A stretch of DNA of 6,497 nucleotides. Source: Psychrobacter sp. UBA3483. Its GTDB lineage: Bacteria > Pseudomonadota > Gammaproteobacteria > Pseudomonadales > Moraxellaceae. Positions 1 through 5,533 of this stretch are shown here, piece after piece (the first letter of the stretch is position 1; each line of letters opens with the position of its first letter). The translations under genes and the position numbers were made by a program. The stretch covers positions 3,290 to 9,786 of the forward strand of contig NZ_DFQS01000036.1 in the NCBI RefSeq assembly GCF_002377905.1, read 5' to 3'. The notes beneath the pieces were generated by a model. That model was given only the letters and a program-made list of their open reading frames with translations, was not told where the DNA came from and searched no databases.

Positions 1-40
1 ATAACAATTGGGTTTGATAATTAATTTATAACACTTTTAG

Positions 41-310
41 GTGTGCTTAGCTATATATAACGTTATTCCAAAGCTTGGTCACAAATGTGTCATCGTCATG
101 GACAATGCCAGATTTCATAAGAACAAACGTATCAAAAAGCTATTAAACCGACACGGTCACCGTATACTCTGGCTACCGCCTTACAGTCCTGATCTAAATC
201 CTATTGAACACAAATGGGCTGAGGTAAAAAAGCTCAGGCAGGGCTGGGGTGAGAATGATCTAAATCATTTATTCAGCAATGTCTGCTGTTACAACTTTAA
301 GTTGGATTGA
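41..310 (+). pseudogene. IS630-family transposase, C-terminal remnant
   Basis: This is the C-terminal catalytic part of a DDE transposase of the IS630/Tc1-mariner superfamily, about 89 codons where full-length proteins have roughly 300 or more. Visible hallmarks are VIVMDNARFHK, with the second catalytic Asp at residue 21 of the fragment, and LPPYSPDLNPIEHKWAEVK, with the catalytic Glu at residue 56. The 34 residues between them fit the D34E signature of the family. The tail (QGWGENDLNHLFSN...) looks like a natural C-terminus, so the 3' end is probably intact. A stop codon (38-40) lies just upstream in frame, and the first catalytic Asp and the N-terminal DNA-binding domain are missing from the 40 bases before it. 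The GTG at 41 is therefore only where the open frame begins, not a credible start. No terminal inverted repeat could be identified. The fragment cannot be active. Confidence 0.88.
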
Positions 311-463
311 CTATATCTTATTTAAGATCAGATAAAATAAATGACTATTTATTGAGGATATGAGTCTTTATGAATTGTTGATCGGGATTTTCTAAATCAT
401 CATTTTAAACCCCTTAACAAATCATTATTTTTCTTGTAACAACAAATAAGATAGAGGATTTCT

Positions 464-1354
464 TTACTCACACTGAGATTCTAACCATTTACATAGTTTA
501 ATAATATCATCCTGATTTTTCTTTAATTCCTTGCAAACGAAGTAAAATTGGTCCCCTGTTAGAAATTCGTGCATTGGAATTCTAACGATATTTTGTTTAT
601 AAGCGTCATCCTGCATCATATAATTATTGGTAAGAGTAATGCCCAGATTGTACCTTGCGGCTTCTATCGCTAGTAGTACATGACTAAAATGATTTATCTT
701 TATATCGCTTGGCAATTCAAATCCGCCTGCCTTACACCACCGCAGCCAATCCTCTGCTGTATTCACGCTTGTATCTGCATATCTCACAGACAATATTGGA
801 TGCCGCCACAATGCGTCAGGAAGGGGTTTATCTCTTATTTTCTCCCAAAGCTTTTGACCACACACAGGATATAAAGTTTCAGTAAATAAAAACTTACTGA
901 TGAAAGCATGTGGAGGAGGATCGACGGTGATATAACAATCGGCCCTTTGCTCATTATAATCAGAGGGATGATTAACCATATCTAAAGTAAGTTCTATTTC
1001 TGGATACTGTCTATAGAAGTCTTCTAGTCGAGGAATCAACCAATTCACTGCGACTGAACTGTACAGAGCTAAGCGTATATGCCCAGGTTTTCCATGTTTA
1101 ATAATCTGACTACTATCTGAAAGTAGACCCAATGCGCCACTCACATCTGTGAAATAACGCTCACCAACCTCTGTCAACGAAAAGGTCCGGCCTTGCCTGT
1201 AAAACATTGCTTCCCCAAGATACTCTTCAAGGATGCGTATTTGGTGACTCACGGCACTTTGTGTCACATTGAGGCTTTCTGCTGCTTTTGAAAAGCTGTT
1301 AAGCCGTGCAACGGACTCGAAGCACTGTATTGCACGCAGCGGTGGTAAATCCAT
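464..1354 (-). CDS. LysR-family transcriptional regulator
   Basis: This is a 296-aa LysR-type regulator of normal length for the family. Residues 1-60 are the winged helix-turn-helix: LPPLRAIQCFESVARLNSF opens it, and the recognition region around residues 20-40 contains AAESLNVTQSAVSHQIR, followed by LEEYLGEAMFYR. The opening resembles the GcvA/AmpR-like branch. Residues from about 92 to the end form the periplasmic-binding-protein-like effector domain. The ATG at 1352-1354 is supported by GAGG five bases upstream on the minus strand. The gene is divergent from the EamA-type transporter at 1502 with a 147-bp gap, the usual arrangement for a LysR protein and its target. The effector is not predictable from sequence. 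A palindrome (1355-1371) overlaps its ribosome binding site, which suggests autorepression. The family call is firm; the target assignment is inferred. Confidence 0.95.
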   Translation of the reverse strand: MDLPPLRAIQCFESVARLNSFSKAAESLNVTQSAVSHQIRILEEYLGEAMFYRQGRTFSLTEVGERYFTDVSGALGLLSDSSQIIKHGKPGHIRLALYSSVAVNWLIPRLEDFYRQYPEIELTLDMVNHPSDYNEQRADCYITVDPPPHAFISKFLFTETLYPVCGQKLWEKIRDKPLPDALWRHPILSVRYADTSVNTAEDWLRWCKAGGFELPSDIKINHFSHVLLAIEAARYNLGITLTNNYMMQDDAYKQNIVRIPMHEFLTGDQFYFVCKELKKNQDDIIKLCKWLESQCE

Positions 1355-1371
1355 TATTACCTCAGGTAATA
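1355..1371. promoter_or_regulatory. palindromic operator candidate overlapping the LysR gene's RBS
   Basis: TATTACCTCAGGTAATA is a perfect inverted repeat with 8-bp arms around one central C. It contains T-N11-A (T1357 and A1369), the canonical spacing of LysR-type boxes. On the minus strand it covers the GAGG ribosome binding site and abuts the start codon of the regulator gene. A regulator bound here would block its own expression. The one-base centre makes an RNA hairpin unlikely over the full arm length, so a protein-binding site is the better reading. Confidence 0.55.
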
Positions 1372-1391
1372 CTAAATATGTTTTATATCAT

Positions 1392-1420
1392 TATACATCA
1401 TACCGTTACTTGAATATACT
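1392..1420 (+). promoter_or_regulatory. possible sigma70 promoter for the EamA transporter gene
   Basis: TATACA (1392-1397) and TATACT (1415-1420) are separated by 17 bases. They match the -35 consensus at 4 of 6 and the -10 consensus at 5 of 6 positions. Transcription would begin near 1427, giving a leader of about 75 bases before the ATG at 1502. The -35 lies about 20 bases from the palindrome at 1355-1371, a position suited to activation by a LysR-type protein. AT-rich sequence makes chance matches common. Confidence 0.33.
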
Positions 1421-1501
1421 GCCTGACAGATCGTTAAATCAGCATGAACCCATTGGGGTTTTAACAGTTTCTGAATACAGAGTAGGGCGAGGAGGCTAAG
1501 A

Positions 1502-2365
1502 ATGCCAAAGATGAGTGTTGCATTTGCCATGACGCTATTGGTACTAGGAAATATCATTGCGGTCTTCTCAGACGCCTTGATAAAGGCCTTGCCCTCTGAG
1601 ACGGCGGTATATCAATTTATCCTGTTTCGTCAATGCACAGCGGTTTTAATGCTGTTGCCATTTTGTTTGATCTATAAAAAGAGCAAGTTATTCAGTAATA
1701 TAAAATGGCACTTTGTTCGTAGTCACGTGTGGTTATTGGGTGTGATATTCATGGTACTGTCTCTTCAAGCACTGCCTCTTGCGACTGCGAATGCTATTTT
1801 TTATGCCGCCCCTTTATTTGTATTACCACTGGGTTTTTTATTTTATAAAGACAGATTAAATTTTCCGACTATCGCAGCCTCTATATTAGGTTTTGCTGGT
1901 ATCCTCGTTATTGTACAACCGAAACAGATCAATTTAGGGGCGGTGTTTGCCCTTATAGTGGCGGTAACCATGGCGCTAAACAATCTGTTAGTTCGTAAAC
2001 TTCCACAACATCATACTGTCTATCAAACGCTACTTTTGACCAATTTATTAGGAATCCCATTCTCGCTTGGTTTGGCTATTTGGGAAGGACAGCCATTTGA
2101 TTGGCACTCATTGATTACGGCCGCCAGTTCAAATGTATTTATTTTGATTTATGCAGGTATATGCGTACAGGTGTATCGACACATTGAAGCGTACAAAGTC
2201 TCTAGTGCGGAATACTCAGGTTTAATAGGGGCGGTGGTGGTTGGAATCATATGGTTTAATGAAGTGCCAAATATGACTTTGTTAGTAGGGTCTGCGCTGA
2301 TTATTCTACCTTTGATATGGCTGGCTACTCTTGAATCTATGAGGTTTAGACAAAAAATTGGGTAG
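1502..2365 (+). CDS. EamA-family (DMT superfamily) inner-membrane transporter
   Basis: This is a 287-aa hydrophobic protein with about ten membrane helices (roughly 5-27, 35-57, 74-91, 94-115, 122-138, 146-165, 174-193, 207-225, 237-252 and 257-276). They form two tandem EamA repeats, as in drug/metabolite transporters such as RhtA or YdcZ-type relatives. The second repeat shows the usual signature: YRHIEAYKVSSAEYSGLIG, then FNEVP near residues 252-256. Length and topology are normal for the family, whose members mostly export amino acids or other small metabolites; the substrate here cannot be read from sequence. The start is well supported: AGGAGG at 1490-1495 lies six bases before ATG 1502. 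A second ATG at 1511 is less well placed. The divergent LysR-type gene is its probable regulator. No strong terminator follows. Confidence 0.93.
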   Translation: MPKMSVAFAMTLLVLGNIIAVFSDALIKALPSETAVYQFILFRQCTAVLMLLPFCLIYKKSKLFSNIKWHFVRSHVWLLGVIFMVLSLQALPLATANAIFYAAPLFVLPLGFLFYKDRLNFPTIAASILGFAGILVIVQPKQINLGAVFALIVAVTMALNNLLVRKLPQHHTVYQTLLLTNLLGIPFSLGLAIWEGQPFDWHSLITAASSNVFILIYAGICVQVYRHIEAYKVSSAEYSGLIGAVVVGIIWFNEVPNMTLLVGSALIILPLIWLATLESMRFRQKIG

Positions 2366-2618
2366 GATAATAGCTTTTAAAACCTAATCAAGCTGACGTG
2401 CCATAAATAATAAGAAATAATAAAAGTTATGAATAAGACTAAAATGTTATTTAACGTTTACATCGGTTCATGCTTGACGAAACTGTAGATTACTTGTTAA
2501 ACACTATAATAAGTCGGTTGCATGATTAAAAACTTCCAAGTTGGTTCTTATGTATCTAATAGTATCGTGTCTATAAAAAAGACAAACTGTTATTTAAAAT
2601 ACCTCAACTATTCAGCTG

Positions 2619-3209
2619 TTAGCCCTGCTTTAACACCCGATAAACCGTAGCCACCCCAACACCAACCGCCTTAGCAATCTCCTCTTTCGTCATATTGTTT
2701 TGACTGGCCAACTCTCTAATACGATTATGTTTCACTGTATTGGCTTTCTTACCTGTGGGCTTATAACCACTATTCGCTAACCCCTGCTTAATACGCTCTC
2801 TACGCTTATCGTTATCAAGCTTTGCCATCGTTGCTAACAAGTCGATCAGCATATGGTTAATCACTGCTAGGATCTCACCTGTCATGCCCTTACTTACCGT
2901 ATGTGTGGTTGGTAGATCGGCCACCACCAATCGCAAGCCCTTGTCTTTGATGCGCTGCTTTAGAATTGCAAAATCATCTTGAGATAGCCTGCTTAATCTG
3001 TCCACGCTTTCAACCAGCAGAATATCGCCTTGATCAGCGTCCTTTAATAGCTTAGCTAATACTGGCCTATCGAGCTTTGTACCACTGAAATGCTCAACGT
3101 ACTCAACATGGTTATCGTTATAGCTTTGGCTAAAGCTAATCAAGTCAGACAAGGCTCTCTTAGCGTCTTGATCCTTAGTGCTGGCTCTCACATAAATACG
3201 AACGGTCAT
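2619..3209 (-). CDS. serine recombinase of the resolvase/invertase family
   Basis: This 196-aa protein has the size of Tn3/gamma-delta-type resolvases and DNA invertases. The catalytic domain begins at residue 3 with RIYVRASTKDQDA, placing the nucleophile at Ser10 and a conserved Arg at residue 8. Other conserved positions are GD at 61-62 and ESVDRLSR at 67-74, with Arg71 and Arg74. A long helix region follows (about 105-145), then a C-terminal helix-turn-helix at about 162-195 (IRELASQNNMTKEEIAKAVG...VYRVLKQ). All expected parts are present, so it should be active. The start at 3207-3209 has AGGTGG four bases upstream on the minus strand. Proteins of this type often resolve plasmid multimers or transposon cointegrates. 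The repeat-rich upstream gap is the likely site of action. Whether it works as resolvase or invertase cannot be decided from sequence. Confidence 0.93.
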   Translation of the reverse strand: MTVRIYVRASTKDQDAKRALSDLISFSQSYNDNHVEYVEHFSGTKLDRPVLAKLLKDADQGDILLVESVDRLSRLSQDDFAILKQRIKDKGLRLVVADLPTTHTVSKGMTGEILAVINHMLIDLLATMAKLDNDKRRERIKQGLANSGYKPTGKKANTVKHNRIRELASQNNMTKEEIAKAVGVGVATVYRVLKQG

Positions 3210-3341
3210 AACGCCACCTATATTATTTAGACTTAATAACCAATGTTCATTGATAATAATAAGATATTACTATCATTTAACATTAATAACAAGCCTAATG
3301 ATAGATATATTATCGTTTAGAGGTTTTATTTTTTAGGTATA
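3210..3341. other. candidate recombination (res-like) site
   Basis: This 132-bp AT-rich gap lies directly upstream of the recombinase and has several symmetric elements. At 3251-3275 there is an imperfect palindrome with half-sites TGATAnTAATA and TATTAnTATCA around a 3-bp centre (10 of 11 arm pairs match). CAATG-TT-CATTG is at 3241-3252. CTATCATT (3270-3277) recurs inverted as AATGATAG (3297-3304). An imperfect direct repeat links 3262-3279 with 3303-3319. Multiple subsites in about 120 bp next to the gene are typical of res sites. No crossover dinucleotide can be assigned, and chance repeats are expected in such AT-rich DNA. Confidence 0.45.
3264..3292 (-). promoter_or_regulatory. possible promoter of the serine recombinase gene
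   Basis: On the minus strand TTGTTA (3287-3292) and TAATAT (3264-3269) are separated by 17 bases; each matches its consensus at 4 of 6 positions. The -10 sits inside the palindrome at 3251-3275, so recombinase bound there would repress its own transcription, as known for Tn3-type resolvases. The match is weak and the DNA is AT-rich. Confidence 0.3.
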
Positions 3342-3572
3342 GTGCAATGGGAAGATAGAACTAAGACAATTAAAGAGCTGATTAAAGAACTCCAAAGTTT
3401 TGAGGATCAAAACTTGATTGTTATGATAACTAATGATGAAGGTGAAACATTTAACTCGGTAAAGTTGGTTAGCAAAGGGTTTGTAGCTAATAAAGATGAT
3501 CCTGATAAATATAAGAAAGTTTATTGTGCTTTACACTTCCAAGCTTTAAGACCATCTAAGACAGTTAGTTAG
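3342..3572 (+). CDS. hypothetical protein, 76 aa
   Basis: This is a small charged protein of unknown function with no signal peptide or membrane segment. After a short start (MQWEDRTK) comes TIKELIKELQSFEDQNLIVMI, a helix leading into a hydrophobic strand, then acidic NDEGETF and a Lys-rich middle. The pattern resembles small plasmid- and phage-encoded hypotheticals that begin with a 'KELI..L' helix, but I do not recognise the family. The start is uncertain. GTG 3342 has only a weak AGG four bases upstream, no ATG lies upstream before the in-frame stop at 3318-3320, and the first internal Met is residue 28. It is divergent from the recombinase and shares its repeat-rich upstream region, so binding of the recombinase there could affect it too. 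A 5'-truncated gene is the alternative. Confidence 0.6.
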   Translation: MQWEDRTKTIKELIKELQSFEDQNLIVMITNDEGETFNSVKLVSKGFVANKDDPDKYKKVYCALHFQALRPSKTVS

Positions 3573-3581
3573 TTTTTTAAT

Positions 3582-3609
3582 CCCTAAACCCATGAAAATC
3601 GGTTAGGGG
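3582..3609 (+). terminator. possible weak terminator after the 76-aa gene
   Basis: CCCTAAACC (3582-3590) can pair with GGTTAGGGG (3601-3609) with one bulged A, giving a GC-containing stem with a 10-base loop ten bases after the stop codon. Only a short T stretch (TTTT within GTGATTTTG) follows, so termination would be weak at best. Confidence 0.3.
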
Positions 3610-3658
3610 GTGATTTTGTTGCCGTGTGCAGAGAAAAGCAAGTCAAAGATTTTTTTAC

Positions 3659-3709
3659 TAGCTGCTTTAACGATAATCATTATTTAAGATAATCTCGTTA
3701 AAGCAGCTA
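3659..3709. repeat. perfect 15-bp inverted repeat (51-bp hairpin)
   Basis: TAGCTGCTTTAACGA (3659-3673) recurs exactly inverted at 3695-3709, separated by 21 bases. The spacer holds a second small stem (ATTAT 3679-3683 with ATAAT 3689-3693), and GATAATC occurs twice (3672-3678 and 3688-3694). It sits between two convergent genes, where a bidirectional terminator would be expected. However, neither strand has a T run after the stem: the TTTTTT at 3651-3656 precedes it on the plus strand. It could be a U-less terminator, a transcript-end stabiliser or a protein-binding dyad. The structure is certain; the function is not. Confidence 0.7.
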
Positions 3710-3726
3710 TGACTTAACTCTTAAAT

Positions 3727-3747
3727 GTTAAAAGTTAAAAGTTAAGG
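3727..3747. repeat. three tandem heptamers
   Basis: GTTAAAA occurs at 3727-3733 and 3734-3740, followed by GTTAAGG at 3741-3747, ending 14 bases from the dehydrogenase stop codon. It may be simple AT-rich low-complexity sequence with no function. Confidence 0.4.
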
Positions 3748-3761
3748 GTAAATTTGAAAAA

Positions 3762-4925
3762 TTAAGGAGTTAAAATGACTTTACGACATTCTTCTTCACG
3801 CTTTTCGAAAATTTCATAACCTTTAGCAGCGTCAGACAAATTCATACGGTGAGTAATAATAGCTTCAGGTGATAAATCACCATTTTCAATATACTCTAAT
3901 AATTGTGGTAAATACTTGTGTACATGGGTTTGGCCCATTTTGAAAGTAAGCCCTTTATCAAAAGCGTCACCAAATAAGAAACCATGAATGGGTCCTGCAT
4001 ACACACCAGGAACACTAACGACCCCGCCACGACGCACAGCTGCAATACATTGACGTAAAGCTGCACCACTTGACCCTTCAATTTTCAAATTGGTCATTAT
4101 TGTTTCTAGCATACTGCCTTTGGCTTCAAAGCCAATCGCATCAATAACGCCGTCAACGCCGCGATGTCCTTTGGTCTGTTCAATGATGAATTCAGCAGCA
4201 TCTACCTTATCGAAATTAACCGGAATAGCCCCGTACGTATCTTTGGCATACTGCAAACGGTAGTCATTATGATCTACTACGAAGATCTGCTCAGCGCCTA
4301 ACATTTTGGCACAAGCTGCTGATAACAACCCCACAGGACCCGCACCATAAATAGCTACGGTTGAACCTTTAGTAATATTGGCATTAGTCACCGCCTGCCA
4401 AGCAGTTGGTAAAATATCTGATAAAAATAAAACCTTCTCATCTGACAGTGAGCCAGGTACTTTGAACGGACCAAAATTACCTTTAGGAACCCGTACAAAT
4501 TCTGCTTGTCCACCAGGAATCCCACCATATAAATGGCTAAAACCAAATAAAGCAGCCGGTGGCGGAATTATTTTTTTATTAATAGCAGCGCCTGGGCCTG
4601 TATTTGTAGTCTCACAAGCGGACATTAGGTCATGCTGACAGAAAAAGCAGTTACCACATGCGATAACAAAAGGAATAACAACTCTGTCGCCTTTCTTAAC
4701 AGCAGTGACTTCAGAGCCTACTTCTTCAACCACACCCATAAACTCATGACCGAAAATATCGCCTTCCTCAGTTGCAGGCATTTTGCCACGATATAAGTGT
4801 AAATCTGAGCCACAAATTGCAGTTGCAGTCACACGTAAAATAACATCATCTTTTTCTTGCAGTTTAGGTTCTGGGACATTGTCCACTCGCACATCTTTAG
4901 CACCGTGGTAAGTTAAAGCACGCAT
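3762..4925 (-). CDS. zinc-dependent alcohol dehydrogenase, formaldehyde-dehydrogenase-like
   Basis: This is a 387-aa medium-chain dehydrogenase, full length for the glutathione-dependent-formaldehyde-dehydrogenase-related group. The N-terminal GroES-like domain carries the catalytic zinc ligands Cys38 (ICGSDLH) and His60-Glu61 (GHE), with Asp170 a likely further ligand. The structural zinc site is Cys90, Cys93, Cys96 and Cys104 (CGNCFFC...AC). The Rossmann fold begins near 188 with GAGPVG at 194-199. Asp218 ends the second strand, which favours NAD over NADP. The enzyme should be soluble and oxidise an alcohol or aldehyde adduct; formaldehyde detoxification is plausible, but the substrate is not fixed by sequence. 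GGAG five bases before the ATG supports the start. No S-formylglutathione hydrolase or FrmR-type regulator is adjacent, so it is not in a classic frm operon. No missing key residue was seen. Confidence 0.92.
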   Translation of the reverse strand: MRALTYHGAKDVRVDNVPEPKLQEKDDVILRVTATAICGSDLHLYRGKMPATEEGDIFGHEFMGVVEEVGSEVTAVKKGDRVVIPFVIACGNCFFCQHDLMSACETTNTGPGAAINKKIIPPPAALFGFSHLYGGIPGGQAEFVRVPKGNFGPFKVPGSLSDEKVLFLSDILPTAWQAVTNANITKGSTVAIYGAGPVGLLSAACAKMLGAEQIFVVDHNDYRLQYAKDTYGAIPVNFDKVDAAEFIIEQTKGHRGVDGVIDAIGFEAKGSMLETIMTNLKIEGSSGAALRQCIAAVRRGGVVSVPGVYAGPIHGFLFGDAFDKGLTFKMGQTHVHKYLPQLLEYIENGDLSPEAIITHRMNLSDAAKGYEIFEKREEECRKVILTP

Positions 4926-4952
4926 AATTTCTCCAATTAAGTAAAGATTGCA

Positions 4953-5070
4953 AAATCTCGATAAACCAATAATCTGTGATAATACAAGATGAAAGTTATT
5001 AGAATCAGTGGTTTATGTTATCTAAGTTAAGTATTACTCAATTATATTAGCACCTTGAAAATCGAGATTT
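4953..5070. repeat. inverted repeats in the dehydrogenase upstream region
   Basis: AAATCTCGAT (4953-4962) is repeated inverted at 5061-5070. A second pair, ATAAACCA (4961-4968) with TGGTTTAT (5009-5016), lies inside it. Both are within 150 bases upstream of the dehydrogenase start. They could form a leader structure or paired operator sites. With arms this short and spacing this wide in AT-rich DNA, chance is a realistic explanation. Confidence 0.3.
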
Positions 5071-5136
5071 ATAATCAACGTGTGTTAAAAAGGTTGCGTG
5101 TTGTAAGTGAAAAGTTGTAGTGGTCAACTAATTTAG

Positions 5137-5373
5137 GATACTAATAAAATTCAAACCTACATCGCCATTCCTTATAACCCTGAGTCGAGAACGGATAATA
5201 ATTATAAGCGTTGGGGCAACTTTTATGACCGCCAAGATCTGTTAGTAGGTGACGAGTTATGGCAGCTTGTGTCAGGTGGTCAATTTTCACTCAATGATAT
5301 GGTTGATATTTTTAGAGAGGTCGGTTCTGAGTCTAAAGAAGATATCGAGAAGGCTTTAAAGAGCCTTTCCTAA
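5137..5373 (+). pseudogene. C-terminal remnant, probably type II restriction endonuclease (TdeIII-like)
   Basis: An open frame without a start codon follows a stop at 5134-5136. It reads IQTYIAIPYNPES, then YKRWGNFYDRQDLLVGDELW, then SLNDMVDIFREVG. This order (PYNP, aromatic-rich YKRW, LLVGxExW, IFxEVG) is what I recall at the C-terminus of type II restriction endonucleases of the TdeIII kind; this is from memory, not a search. About 75 residues remain of what would be a protein of several hundred. The catalytic part is absent, as is any methyltransferase. The last codons before the stop (5361-5373) coincide with the tip of the IS256-type element, so the natural C-terminus has been replaced by insertion. 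It is a dead fragment. Confidence 0.5.
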
Positions 5374-5432
5374 AAAGTGTGTAACTATCATTTAGATTGT
5401 AGAAGTACTTACACGAAATTTAGGAAAGGCTC
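5361..5432 (+). repeat. inverted repeat pairing the element tip with the transposase RBS
   Basis: The 14 bases at 5361-5374 (GAGCCTTTCCTAAA) are exactly complementary to 5419-5432. After a symmetric 4-base mismatch, GTGTAA (5379-5384) pairs with TTACAC (5409-5414), so 20 of 24 arm positions match. The right arm contains AGGAAAGG, the probable ribosome binding site, and ends one base before the ATG at 5434. A transcript entering from outside would fold and hide that site. Confidence 0.7.
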
Positions 5433-5433
5433 T

Positions 5434-5517
5434 ATGATTCCTATACATTTTACGCTAGAAAAAACCAAAGGCTTTATGTCAAAATAGCGGGAGGGAATGT
5501 AGATTCTTATTTATTAC
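5434..5517 (+). pseudogene. IS256-like transposase, N-terminal fragment with frameshift
   Basis: The frame opens with ATG 5434 and reads MIPIHFTLEKTKGFMSK before TAG at 5485-5487. The 'xxxHFTL' opening resembles IS256-family transposases. Shifting frame in the A run at 5481-5484 continues with IAGGNVDSYLL up to the first base of the IS982 element, which suggests one A was lost from an original run of five. AGGAAAGG (5422-5429) is a fitting ribosome binding site. Only about 28 of an expected 400 or so residues are present, so it is inactive here. Confidence 0.42.
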
Positions 5518-5533
5518 ACCCCACTCTCAACTT
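5518..5533. repeat. IS982 terminal inverted repeat, transposase 3' side
   Basis: ACCCCACTCTCAACTT matches 6482-6497 in inverted orientation over all 16 bases. The transposase stop codon (TGA on the minus strand, 5527-5529) lies within it. Confidence 0.93.

Larger units (their letters stand above)
5361..5517 (+). mobile_element. left end of an IS256-like element, truncated by IS982 insertion
   Basis: The proposed left tip begins GAGCCTTTCCTAAAAAG and runs to GTGTAA at 5379-5384, the inner motif typical of IS256-family ends. A short leader follows and then a transposase-like start at 5434. The tip lies inside the restriction-endonuclease remnant, supplying its stop codon. The right part of the element is not in the window because an IS982 element begins at 5518. 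The 8 bases before the tip (GCTTTAAA) are the candidate target duplication, whose partner cannot be seen. Family assignment rests on the end motif and a short N-terminus only. Confidence 0.45.

Noticed and set aside
1269..1499. 76-codon plus-strand open frame overlapping the LysR gene start and the gap.
   Set aside because: It is a mirror of the conserved LysR helix-turn-helix region and lacks a ribosome binding site.
2474..2510. TTGACG and a perfect TATAAT on the plus strand in the 2366-2618 gap.
   Set aside because: The spacing is 25 bases, far from the usual 16-18, and no plus-strand gene follows.
3275..3302. ATTTAACATTA resembles one arm of a plasmid XerC/XerD (dif-like) site.
   Set aside because: The partner arm expected six bases further on is absent, so the match is probably chance.
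4378..4638. 86-codon open frame on the plus strand.
   Set aside because: It is fully antisense to the well-supported dehydrogenase and its translation resembles no known protein.
5116..5141. TGTAGTGGTCAACTAATTTA and the bases after it look like the tip of an IS3-type element at the point where the restriction remnant begins.
   Set aside because: Only one tip-like stretch from memory, no partner end and no transposase nearby; not enough to annotate. A search against insertion-sequence ends would settle it.
5361..5432. The facing repeats could be a 72-bp miniature element with both IS ends.
   Set aside because: The flanks (GCTTTAAA and TATGATTC) show no target duplication, and a transposase-like start with a ribosome binding site follows directly, so a left end with a leader hairpin fits better.
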